From positions 21,001 to 85,000 of the forward strand of contig RPFO01001464.1 in the NCBI GenBank assembly GCA_009746045.1: a stretch of 64,000 bases of DNA, written 5' to 3'. The first letter of the stretch is position 1. Each line of letters starts with the position of its first letter. The stretch comes from Mesostigma viride (Eukaryota > Streptophyta > Mesostigmatophyceae > Mesostigmatales > Mesostigmataceae). Position numbers and translations under genes: made by a program. Below, piece by piece: positions 22,523-36,136 of this stretch. The notes under the pieces were generated by a model. The model worked only from the letters and a program-made list of their open reading frames with translations, searched no databases and was not told the DNA's origin.

Positions 22523-23690
22523 GCACAGCTTCAAATGTATCCTAAATGCACCATTGGCAAACATGGTTTCTGGACATGGTCGATATCATTCATATGTTTG
22601 GCAAGCATGATATGATCATGCTTGCCAAAGATGTTGTCTCTTTTCATATTTCACACATATATTATCGGCCTCGGCGTGCCATGCTTCCACGTTTGTTGTC
22701 TCTTTTCATATATTGTAAATATGATCAATAAAATTCCAAACATGACCATGTTGGAGACTTCAAGTGGAGCATCATGATTACTGTTTTCACTATTACGTAA
22801 CCCATGGTTCATGTTAACATGGCATAATGAGCAATCCTATTGACCCCATGACTAATGGTGAAGTTAATAAAGTTACATCGTGGCACGTCACTATAGCATC
22901 AAGTTGCATCATTGTGCATAAAGTAGTTTAGCACTGAGTTGGCATGCCAACACCAGGTACACTAAATAAATTAAAACCAGAATTGATAAACAACCCAGTA
23001 TCCAAATACAGTATCCATATATATGCAGGTCGTACTACAGGTACAGCCACGGCTGCCACGCGGCTTCTGCAGCGATCACGCTCTTTCTCCTAGACAATTG
23101 CTCTACTGGTCCCTACAGGTCGGTCGACTTGGACCATGATGCGTCAAGAACCGTTAATTGACCGACTTAAACAAGATGTTTGTCTACATGCAGCTGTCTG
23201 CACCTAACTAACGCGAAACCGCGTGCTACCAAATATAGCGGGAAATGCATGAGTAACACATGTCAACGCACAACCGGTGGAAATCACGCGATACCAACCG
23301 CGGCAACAGTGGTGTGAACATAGCGGGCACTGCCATGCAAAAAAGCACCAGCAGCGGCATCAGTAGCAAATTGTAGTAGCGGAACAATAGCCACTACATC
23401 AATGCAACAACACATCAGCCCAGCAACACAGCAGCAGCATGACCGTAGCACAGCAGCAGCACAACTGTAGCTCAGCAGCACGGCCGTAATGCAGCAGTGC
23501 ATCAACACAGCAGCACGGCAGCAGCACGACAGCAATACATCAGCGGCACGGCAGCAATGCAGCAACACATCAGCACAACAGCACAACAGCAGCACGGCAG
23601 CAATGCAGCAACAGTAGCATGGCAGCACAGCAGCAGCAGCAGCAGCAGCAGCACATGAGCAGCTCAATGACAACAACCGCTGCTCGCGCT
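22523..23690. other. Left subterminal region of the transposon
   Basis: AT-rich non-coding sequence downstream of the large minus-strand gene, so probably its 3' UTR and polyadenylation region. From about 23340 to 23660 it becomes a degenerate CAGCA-rich stretch (AGCAGCACAGCAGCA-type). The open frames there are low-complexity. Confidence 0.5.
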
Positions 23691-26600
23691 TCAGCAGTCG
23701 TCGTCGTCGTCGTCGTCGTCATCGTCATCGGCAAGGATGAGCGCTCGCTTCCGACGCCGGGAGGCGCCTGCGTTGTTGTTCTCCGCCACATCGTCGCTGG
23801 GTGGAACCATCTCGCGCAATCGAGCCTCGGCCAGGGTGATATCCGGCGCTTGCAACGCAGGGACGACCACACCGGGGCACCCGCAGATCTGTGCCTCCAG
23901 CTCGTGGAGAGGCACACAAGAAACCGCGTCCTCCTCCCAACGGGCACCCCAGTACATGGCTACCATGTCGTTTTGCGTGTCGACAACAGCGACACGACCA
24001 TGGTACCTGCCGTCCCGGCTTTCGGTGCGACCGTCCGCGGATGTCACACGCTCCGACGCCCAATGACACACGACTTGCCCTACGAGGTTGCGGCTGCCAC
24101 TCTTGACCTGCAGCCTTATGCCTTCCCAGCATGCCTTCGCCATGCCGACGATGCCCTTCGAGCATTCAGCATCTTGCCACTTCACGACCGGGTGTTCCGC
24201 GTCATAGGGCACCTCCTTCAGCGCCTTTAGGCACTCCTTGGTGAGCTTTTTGTTCGCACCCAAGGAGACTGCATGGGGCGGCTGACCTCGCTTGCCCACC
24301 ACTTGTGTCAAGACGAGGTCTGACGCGGTGATGATCACCGTGTGCGCCGCAGTGGTTGGCGGATGGGGCCATTGCGCAATGTCTGGGTTCCACGGGTGCC
24401 ACGTGTCACGCAAATGCTTAGCGCGGTATACAAAGAGCTCAATAGAAGGTTGGCCGCCATCCTCCTTCGCAACCACCTCCTTGATGATGCCAAAGAGGAC
24501 TGGAGTCCACGTGAGCTTCGAGTTGCAGAGAATACCAGCTGAAGGGTGCCAGTATAGAACAGCGGAGCCTTTCTCAACGCCTTGCATGCGCTTCAAGTAA
24601 GCGACCTTGGCTGTCATGGCCCTGTCTTCTGCCGCCCATTCCTGCTGTGTGTGGCCATCATGAAGAACTCGGTCTACCAGCGGGGTGACGCGCACCGCCT
24701 CTGCGTCGACCAACGCCATGAAGTGCTCTTCTTGCGTCGGTGGTGGTTCAGGCGCTGCATCGTGCTCACGCAGGGCGGAGATGTCCGCGCGAGATGGCCA
24801 CGGCAAAGGGCGCCACTCCTCAGGCACCTCCTCAGGGGCATGTGGGACTTTTGCGAAAAAGGCCTCGTTTGGCTTGATGGTGTCGGGCGGAAAGTACCAC
24901 TGCCAGATGCCATGGGGCAACTTCTCGACCCTTGTTTTGATCGACTCCAGCTCCTTCCCCAGAAACTCCATGTTCAATGGTGCGAAGGCTGGGGTGTCCT
25001 GCAACATCGGAATGCGGTCTGGATCCACAAGTCGGACGCCAAACAGCGGCCGCCCCTCCGCATCAAACTTGTAAGGCTGTGTCATCGCCTTCCCGCACCG
25101 TGGCGCGCCTTCCTGTCGAGTCCCCGCGGGCTGCCACGGCGTCTTTTGGGACTCCGTGGTCCGGTAGGACAACCAGGTCTCTGCGTTGCCCTGTACCTGG
25201 AAGAAGACGGCGTGGTGCACCTTCATTGAGCGACCGCGTTTTTCAGGCACCGGCTGTGCCGCTCCGCCGCCCGCCGGCTGCGCCTCCGGCCCGCCGCGCG
25301 CCGGCTGCCCCGCCCCGCCGCCCGTCGACTGCCCCGCCCCGCCGCCCGTCGACAGCCCCGCCCCGCCGCCCACGCGCGCCGGCAGCGCCGCTGGCCCCCC
25401 GCACGCCGACCGCCCTGCCCCGCCGCCCGTCGACTGCCCCGCCCCGCCGCCCGTCGACAGCCCCGCCCCGCCGCATGCCAGCTGCGCCGGCCCGCCGCCC
25501 ACGCGCGCCGGCAGCGCCGCTGGCCCCCCGCACGCCGACGGCCCTGCCCCGCCGCCCGTCGACTGCCCCGCCCCGCCGCCCGTTGACAGCCCCGCCCCGC
25601 CGCCCACGCGCGCCGGCAGCGCCGCTGGCCCCCCGCACGCCGACCGCCCTGCCCCGCCGCCCGTCGACTGCCCCGCCCCGCCGCCCGTCGACAGCCCCGC
25701 CCCGGCGCCCACGCGCGCCGGCAGCGCCGCTGGCCCCCGCGCGCCGACTGCCCCGCCACGCCGCCCGTCGACAGCCCCGCCCCGCCGCCCACGCGCGCCG
25801 GCAGCGCCGCTGGCCCCCCGCGCGCCGACGGCCCCGCCCCGCCGCCCGTCGACAGCCCCGCCCCGCCGCCCACGCGCGCCGGCAGCACCGCTGGCCCCCC
25901 GCACGCCGACTGCCCCGCCCCGCCGCCCGTCGACAGCCCCGCCCCGCCGCCCACGCGCGCCGGCAGCACCGCTGGCCCCCCGCCCGTCGACTGCCCCGCC
26001 CCGCCGCCCGTCGACAGCCCCGCCCCGCCGCCCACGCGCGCCGGCAGCGCCGCTGGCCCCCCGCGCGCCGACGGCCCTGCCCCGCCGCCCGTCGACTGCC
26101 CCGCCCCGCCGCCCGTCGACAGCCCCGCCCCGCCGCCCACGCGCGCCGGCAGCGCCGCTGGCCCCCCGCACGCCGACCGCCCTGCCCCGCCGCCCGTCGA
26201 CTGCCCCGCCCCGCCGCCCGTCGACAGCCCCGCCCCGCCGCCCACGCGCGCCGGCAGCGCCGCTGGCCCCCCGCACGCCGACCGCCCCGCCACGCCGCCC
26301 GTCGACTGCCCCGCCCCGCCGCCCGTCGACAGCCCCGCCCCGCCGCCCACGCGCGCCGGCAGCGCCGCTGGCCCCCCGCGCGCTGACTGCCCCGCCACGC
26401 CGCCCGTCGACAGCCCCGCCCCGCCGCCCACGCGCGCCGGCAGCACCGCTGGCCCCCCGCACGCCGACTGCCCCGCCCCGCCGCCCGTCGACAGCCCCGC
26501 CCCGCCGCCCACGCGCGCCGGCAGCACCGCTGGCCCCCCGCACGCCGACGGCCCTGCCCCGCCGCCCGTCGACTGCCCCGCCCCGCCGCCCGTCGACAGC

Positions 26601-28861
26601 CCCGCCCCGCCGCCCACGCGCGCCGGCAGCACCGCTGGCCCCCCGCACGCCGACGGCCCTGCCCCGCCGCCCGTCGACTGCCCCGCCCCGCCGCCCGTCG
26701 ACAGCCCCGCCCCGCCGCCCACGCGCGCCGGCAGCGCCGCTGGCCCCCCGCGCGCCGACTGCCCCGCCCCGCCGCCCGCGCGCGCCGGCAGCACCGCTGG
26801 CCCGCCGCCCGTCGACGGCCCTGCCCCGCCGCCCGTCGACTGCCCCGCCCCGCCGCGCACCGGCAGCGCCGCCCCGCTGCCCGCTGACTGCCCCGCCCCG
26901 CCGCGTGCCGGCTGCGCCGCCGCTGCCGCCCCGCCGCGCACCGATGGCGCCGCCCCTCCGTGCGCCGGCTGCGCCTCGCTGCACGCAGGCTGCACGACAT
27001 CACCACGCACCCTGGTGACCTTGATAACCTGATCCTCCCTACCGGTCATCCAATCTACTGTGCTGCACCAACCGGCAAACGACTCGCGCTGCAACGGAGT
27101 GAGAAAGTTCCTGACATCGTAAGCGACCCCCAATACCTTGACCTCCGTGCCAGCGGGGACGGTCGAGTTGCAGTTCGCAGCTGCACCACTAGGCTGACGG
27201 AATGCCTCTTCTATGGCCGCCACCCAGCTCTCCAAAGTTGGGTACTTGTGCACGAAGCTAGGCCCCCCCGCCACAGCGTGTCTCATGTAGGCCACAAGCA
27301 CGCCGAATTTCTGATCTGGGTCGGCGTGCGTGTGGCCCACGAGCATGCGGTGCATTTCGACGACGTCGAAGAAGCCAACGTGTACGAGCCACCATGCAAA
27401 CAGTAAGACGGTGTGATTCCGGTTTTCACTCCCACCGTCCAGTTGCAGGCACAAACACCTGGGCATGTGCGGCAGCCCCGCCCTCCTCCATGGCTGGTCC
27501 CTCATCAACTGCGCCAGGATGTGCATCAGCATCGTGACGGTGACACTGCCGGAGAGGTTGTCGGTCATGAGGACCCATGCGAGAACGATGAACCACATCG
27601 CCTTGTACCCATGGACGGCCGCACAGAAGAGCGAGAACGGCATCATGCCACCTGCATAGCTGCCCCATGAGTCGGGCCCCCCCACCAGCTTCGGCCAGTA
27701 TGTCTTGGCGTGATCCAGCTTGTCGAGGTTGATCGACAAAATGGCCGTCAACATAGCGGCCACCATCGCGCAGGCAAGCTCGCGCCTCAACCAATAGTTC
27801 TGGCGGGTAAACCAGGCCAGAGCGACATGCTGCTTGATTTGGTTGTCGACGTACTGCCGTTGTGCCTCAGTTGAAGCACCGCGGCGCCGCATGCGCAGTT
27901 CCACGCAGTCCGCGCAGTGACCGGTGCTCTTGTTGTGCGGGCATACCACCACCTTCGGGCTCCTCTGCCCTGGGAAGTAGTCGCCTTTGCAGTAGGTGCG
28001 CCAGATGCGGTAGAATGCGTTGTAGCCTAGCACCTTGGCCCCTTCCCCCGCTTCTGCCACCACGTCTTCAACGTACATGGCGTGCATCTCCTTGATGGAC
28101 ATGACGTCCATGAAGACAACGCCAGCATGAGTCGGGTCATGGTCTGCGATCTGCTGCACCAACTCGTGCATCCACATTGCTGCGTGTTCGCCAACCTCCG
28201 AACGCCCCCGAGCATCACGCTCAGGTGGTGCGTGCTCCAGACCAACACCGAAAGTCGCTAGGTCGTTGGGATGCACGGTCAGGAAATACTCTTTCGCCGA
28301 CACGACCGACGCCACCAGATTGTTCCAAGTCGCCCGGGTAACGCCGGCCATCTTCCGGATGGCAGATGCACAACCGGTGACGGTGTACATGCACCCCGCA
28401 ATCACCACGTCCACGTGTAAAGGGCCGGTAATGATGTACTTCTTGTAACGGCCACCGTCGGCAGGGGATTCTACCTCGATGTTGCCCACGCCGGCCGACC
28501 GGATCACGTCGCAAAGGGAGGCCATGCGCTGCTGGTCCGTTTGGTTGTACAGGTACTCTCGAAAGGCAGTCCACGACCTGGTATCGGTAAGTAAGGTGCC
28601 CACCTTCTCGAGGCAATGCTCCCCACAAGTCGGACCGCACTTCCTGGCCTTGGCGATGTCCTTGTCAACGGACTTCAATTTGGAGGCGAGAAGCCGGGCG
28701 CCATCTTTCTTCCCACTGCGCTTCGCTCGAGAGGAAGACGTGCCGGGCCCCATTTCCGTGTGAAGCAGGTCGTCGTCAGAGCCGTCAGAATCTACGCCCC
28801 AACTAGCTTCAGAACTCGCATCCGAATCCACCAGGTCTGGCACATCCCATTCTTCATCCAT
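23691..28861 (-). CDS. Giant transposon protein with DUF7869-type RNase H-like core, G/A/S/P repeat and C-terminal domain (one frameshift)
   Basis: Read from ATG at 28861, frame 1 runs to about 25738, where a C homopolymer (25734-25738) has five C where sister repeats have six. After that the next frame continues the same repeat and then unique sequence to a stop at 23691, for about 1,723 residues overall. Parts: acidic N-terminus (1-50); Cys cluster KCGPTCGEHC (74-83); MDVMSIKEMHAMYV (251-264); CPHNKSTGHCADC (307-319); NLDKLDHAKTYWP (378-390), LQLDGGSENRN (472-482) and GHTHADPDQKFG (509-520). These last three match the conserved blocks of DUF7869-type proteins, with D380/D383, D475 and D516 as candidate metal ligands of an RNase H-like nuclease (inference). 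Then come ~570 residues of Gly/Ala/Ser/Pro repeat, a ~500-residue C-terminal domain (ending near GRVAVVDTQND and CGCPG), and an Asp tail. It is probably the transposase. The frameshift may be a sequencing artefact, decay or recoding. Confidence 0.7.
25250..26980 (-). repeat. GC-rich coding tandem repeat (G/A/S/P linker)
   Basis: About 1.7 kb of 81-114-bp units with words such as GGAGLSTGGGAGQSTGGG and GPAALPARVGG in the coding frame. All six frames stay open here, which produces spurious ORFs of up to 610 codons on the plus strand. Units vary by whole modules, consistent with unequal exchange. The linker joins the catalytic-like N-terminal half to the C-terminal domain. The related gene at 61365-63149 has an analogous but different Gly/Ala linker at the same relative place. 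Confidence 0.85.
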
Positions 28862-29340
28862 GTTAATAGGAAATCTACTGTATTACACCCGGTGGTGCTT
28901 GGACAGAAGCAAGAAACCCCGCCCACCGCTCAAATGTGGCGCCCAACAAAGCCCCAAACTGTTTTCTTCAATAAGTCTACTGTTCTACATCCGGTGGTGG
29001 ATGGACACAAGCAATAAAGGCCCCGCCCACACCTCAGATTTCTTTAGAAAATCTACTGATCTACATTCGATGGCGCCTTCACAGAAGCAGGAAACTCCGC
29101 CCACCGGTCAAATGTGACGCCCAACAAAGCCCCAACTGATTTCTTCAAGAAGTATACTGTTTTACAGCCGGTAGTGCTTGGGCAGAAGCACTATAAAAGA
29201 GACAACCAGCGCAGGCCAGAAATCGCAGGCCAGAAATCGCAACTATGTAAAGCCCGCCCACACATCGGATTTCTTTACGAAAAACCTGTTTTACATTCGA
29301 TGGGGTCTTGACAGATTCAAACAAATTATCGTTTCTACCT
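28862..29340. promoter_or_regulatory. Repeat-bearing promoter region of the large transposon gene
   Basis: Directly upstream of the minus-strand start lie five degenerate repeats (starting near 28871, 28973, 29049, 29150 and 29281). They share (A)TCTACTGTTTTACA, CGGTGGTGCTTGGACAGAAGC and CCCGCCCAC-type boxes. A TATA-like CACTATAAAAG lies near 29189 on the plus strand. The spaced GC-rich boxes look like protein-binding sites, perhaps for the element's own factors (inference). No long ORF is credible here. Confidence 0.45.
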
Positions 29341-29366
29341 GCGTGCGACTGCTGCGGCTGAGTGCT

Positions 29367-30400
29367 GCAACTTGTCTTCACGTCTTCACGTCTTCACGTC
29401 TTCACGTCTTCACCGCGTCTTCACCTGTCTTCACCACGTCTTCACGGCTTCACGGCTTCACGTCTTCACGGCTTCACCTGAACACCTGAACTTCACCTGA
29501 ACTTGCCGTATCGTGTCTTCACGTCTTCACGTCTTCACGTCTTCACGTCTTCACGTCTTCACCGCGTCTTCACCTGTCTTCACCACGTCTTCACGGCTTC
29601 ACGGCTTCACGTCTTCACGGCTTCACCTGAACACCTGAACTTCACCTGAACTTGCCGTATCGTGTCTTCACGTCTTCACGTCTTCACGTCTTCACGTCTT
29701 CACGTCTTCACCGCGTCTTCACCTGTCTTCACCACGTCTTCACGGCTTCACGGCTTCACGTCTTCACGGCTTCACCTGAACACCTGAACTTCACCTGAAC
29801 TTGCCGTATCGTGTCTTCACGTCTTCACGTCTTCACGTCTTCACGTCTTCACGTCTTCACCGCGTCTTCACCTGTCTTCACCACGTCTTCACGGCTTCAC
29901 GGCTTCACGTCTTCACGGCTTCACCTGAACACCTGAACTTCACCTGAACTTGCCGTATCGTGTCTTCACGTCTTCACGTCTTCACGTCTTCACGTCTTCA
30001 CGTCTTCACCGCGTCTTCACCTGTCTTCACCACGTCTTCACGGCTTCACGGCTTCACGTCTTCACGGCTTCACCTGAACACCTGAACTTCACCTGAACTT
30101 GCCGTATCGTGTCTTCACGTCTTCACGTCTTCACGTCTTCACGTCTTCACGTCTTCACGTCTTCACCGTCTTCACCTGTCTTCACCACGGCTTCACGGCT
30201 TCACGTCTTCACGTCTTCACGGCTTCACCTGAACACCTGAACTTCACCTGAACTTGCCGTATCGTGTCTTCACGTCTTCACGTCTTCACGTCTTCACGTC
30301 TTCACGTCTTCACCACGTCTTCACCTGTCTTCACCACGTCTTCACGGCTTCACGGCTTCACGTCTTCACGGCTTCACCTGAACACCTGAACTTTGCGTAT
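29367..30400. repeat. 149-bp minisatellite between the two transposon genes
   Basis: About seven copies of a 149-bp unit. Its landmark ACTTGCCGTATCGTG occurs near 29500, 29650, 29799, 29948, 30097 and 30252, i.e. spacings of 149, 149, 149, 149 and 155. Each unit is itself built of CGTCTTCA and CGGCTTCA words plus a CACCTGAACACCTGAACTTC segment. The array fills most of the space between the two divergent genes. Copies look almost identical, suggesting recent amplification or homogenisation. Confidence 0.9.
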
Positions 30401-30551
30401 CGTATCTTTGATACATTGCATCATTTGCATGCCTTGGAGCTGCACGTCTTCAAGCAGTGTCACCCAGTTCCCGCTTGATTCAAATGCACTTCGCGCTTGA
30501 ATTCGTGACTTCGCTCAAGGTGGAAGGTGATGGGCACTAGCCACGGGAACT

Positions 30552-33317
<2,766 letters not shown>

Positions 33318-33678
33318 ATCAGTTCTTTGACACTGAGTTGGCACTAGACGCAACACCTTTGATGCACATGAGTGCAGGGCGCATGTGTGGAAACCATGCA
33401 ACCATGGCGATCCCTCAAAAAGTTTGGTTATGTAATAAGTGAGACAATTATTCCGGACGTATGATGGCCCAACGTCCTGTAAGGTTGAGTTGTCTTATTC
33501 AATTGGCATATGTTGTCTTATTGATGTTGTCTCATTGCCTTAATGGGTCAATTGTCTTAGTTTATATCATGTATATCTTGGGAAACTAATTGCTTCAATA
33601 AAATGCATGTTAGGCGCAATCAACCCCCTCAAACACATCTGAAAACTGCACAGTGCATCAAATGTATCCTAAACAAAA
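33318..33678. other. Right subterminal region of the transposon
   Basis: Non-coding sequence after the PHD/polyQ gene, probably its 3' UTR (AATAAAATG near 33597). It holds a GTGAGACAATTATTCCGGAC stretch near 33450, also found near 35706, 48534, 48598 and 52358 as fragments, and a direct pair of ATGTATCCTAA words next to the right TIR. Confidence 0.5.
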
Positions 33679-33709
33679 AAATGTATCCTAATCCGGTAAA
33701 ACCACCCCG
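33679..33709 (-). repeat. Right terminal inverted repeat of the 11.2-kb transposon
   Basis: 31 bp, the perfect inverse of 22492-22522. The base just outside is G here, against G on the opposite-strand reading of the left flank, and the next few outer bases (CTCGC-type) are also similar, so the true inverted repeat could extend slightly further. Confidence 0.85.
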
Positions 33710-34686
33710 GCGAGCGCGGTCGGTGACCTCCCGTTGCTGGGCCTGGCGGTGCATGGTCCTCCAGCTCCTGGAGCTTTGTGGCGATGGCGTCGGTGGTGGA
33801 GGCGGTCGCTGACCGCAGCAGGTCCGCGTAGGAGAGCGGCGGGAGGTCGCCAGCATCCTGCCGGGGTGGCTGGGATGCAATGGTGGCCGTCTGCTCCGCT
33901 ATCTTGGGAACCTGTGTGGCCAGGGCCTCGGTGTGGGCGGCCGGTGATGGCCTCAAGCTCAGTCTTCAGGAGCACGCCACACTTGCCCTCCACCTGGTTA
34001 AGGCGAGAGACAAGTGCAGCATGCGTTTCCGAAGCCTGCGCCGTGGTGTGTATAGCGCCGTTAAAACTGGGGTTGTAGCTTGTGGACGACCTTGGTTTCC
34101 ACGTTGGAGACCCGGACCTCGACCTTGTTGAGCGTGGTGTTCAGCGATGTCAGCTGCTCGGCCAGCGGCCAGGTCACGTGCTCCTCCAGCACTGCGCGGA
34201 TGTCATCCTTGCCGAGGGAAGAAGCCGATGGGGCTGCCGGCTGTGCGGGGGCTGGGGTGCGGAGCGTTCTGGTGATGTCGCCGAGGCGGATCTGGAATTG
34301 GCTGGTCAGGATAATCAGGCGTTGTTCTACTTCGTCCAAAGCATAGAGCCAGGACATGTCTCCATTGTAGTCGATAGCCGCCCCCACCTTGGGCACGAAG
34401 AGCTTCCGCTCCTGTTCGAGGAACTGGAGAACCTCGATGCATGGCAGCCTGCGGCGACAATTCTTGCCACCGGGTACGTGAAGGAGAATCGTCGGTCGCC
34501 GGGGAGGAACTCGCTCCATTTTCGATCGTGGCAGGGTTTCTTGGGCTCAGGCGAGGCGCTGGGCGATGGGGCTGCTGGCGGTGGGTTGGCAAGCCCAGTC
34601 GGCTGGGCAGGAACGATGGCGAGAGGGTTGGGCTGGGAGCCGGTAAGCTCCTTTTCCAAACCCCGTTTTGCTTTTGGGGTCGTCAT
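33710..34686 (-). pseudogene. L1-like ORF1, N-terminal half, cut by the 11.2-kb transposon
   Basis: Starts at ATG 34686 (MTTPKAKRGLEKELTG) with a Pro/Ala-rich N-terminus. It then continues across at least three frame changes: CIEVLQFLEQERKLFVPKVG, a coiled-coil region (LTSLNTTLNKVEVRVSNVET), VEGKCGVLLKTELEAITG and EALATQVPKIAEQTATIA, ending at the transposon boundary near QQREVTDRAR. The coiled coil preceding an RNA-binding domain is the standard L1 ORF1 order, and that missing domain lies at 22054-22491 on the other side of the transposon. The frame changes show decay besides the insertion. Confidence 0.65.
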
Positions 34687-36136
34687 AGCTGCTTGTCACG
34701 TGATAACTTTGGCAATACTGCGTTACTGCCGTAACCGACTATACTGGCGTGTACGTCTGAATAAGGCGCATCGAATGCAGGTGGTCTGACCGAATTTGGG
34801 GCTCAGACGCAAAAGATCTGGGCTCCGCCGTCAGCCATACCGCCGTCAGCCATTTTCGACTGTAATATGGAGGCAGATGGTCCGGACCTATAGCTAGTCA
34901 CTAGATGACTTAATATAGCCACTAGATGGGAATATATTGCTCATCCGAGCTGTTCTCTACTATATAATGGTAGATGAGGCGGTAGTGGTGCGGCCATGTA
35001 TAACTTCCACCTGCGGAAGTTCTATACCCTGGCTAGCAACTGGCAGTGGGGAGAAAACAGGATCAGATCGACCCCTCATGCAGGAATCAGGTGCTTATAG
35101 CAAATGGCAGCCCATATTTCTCATTGTCAATCACGCGGGCGCGGAGTACGTACGGACAGTCCCAGATCGAAGCCCCGCACCCTCAAGCAGTTGTGTCACA
35201 TTGGTCGGCCGGGTCGTTCCGCGTCGGTGCGGCGCGCGCACGCAAGTTTTCCGACGTGAGTTGCGACGGGACGTACAATAGTGACCCTGCCATATAGGAT
35301 GAGGTGTCTACCTAGCGGTGAGTGACACTAGGGTAGGCGGTGAAAAAGTGGCAACAGGTAGTCCTCACGTACACATGCGACACTGATTGAACCGCCATGC
35401 ACGTACATACCCAGGAATAGATGTCTAAGCGCTGTAAGCATGTGTTAACTACAGCGGGAAATAATATACGTACTGAAGCACGAAAGTTTAAGCAAACAGA
35501 CAAAGATCATCTGCATCCAGTAACGGTATATTACAATTTATAGTCTAACTGACACTGGGCGGATTCACAAGCATGCATATTGTGTCAAGTGTGCGTATAG
35601 CATAAACCACGTAATTGTAAATCACTCATACCGATACTATTGCATGGTATTAATTAATTAAAATCAATTAATACAGATAGTAAATTGCACTTGCTGATAG
35701 CTGTGAGACAACTATTCCTGGACGCATGCACAAGTACAACCTCGTCTGCTCGTGGATGCCTGAGACAACCAGTAACATTCTTCTGTCTTATTGCATGATA
35801 TTCTGTGGGCAAAGGAACCATTTGCTGAATAGAGCAAGCCGACAGTAATGCTTGGCCCTTATCTAAACCGCCCTTTGTTGTAATCCCTCACTCCTGGGAA
35901 AGAAACCCAGTGTGCACATTCCCCGGGCGCAGCCGCCGACAATGGGAAAACAGAAAATGCAGCTCCATGTCCACAGGTGGCAGCCTGTCCCCAAGCAAAT
36001 CGATTTCAAGAGTGAGGCAACTATATACACAACATTAATGTTAATATAACTAAAGTTACATGTCTCTCTGCGTGGTGAACCCAAGCAGTGCTATGCAATC
36101 GCACTTCTCATCCCACCAAGCAGCTGCCCACCCTCT
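34687..36136. other. Non-coding interval
   Basis: No supported gene. A GTGAGACAACTATTCCTGG fragment lies near 35706 (related to sequences near 33450, 48534 and 52358), and an ATTAATTAA stretch near 35650. The far end is the likely 3' flank of the glutaredoxin gene. Confidence 0.5.

Noticed and set aside
23619-24230. Plus-strand ORF beginning in CAG repeats
   Set aside because: Antisense to the conserved C-terminal domain of the large transposon protein.
24977-27018. Plus-strand Pro/Ala/Arg-rich ORFs of 469 and 610 codons
   Set aside because: Antisense shadows of the Gly/Ala/Ser/Pro repeat of the minus-strand transposon gene; all frames are open in this GC-rich repeat.
29367-30400. CRISPR array
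   Set aside because: Long 149-bp units with no unique spacers, in eukaryotic DNA; it is a minisatellite. The same reasoning applies to the 26-bp array at 42283-42726.
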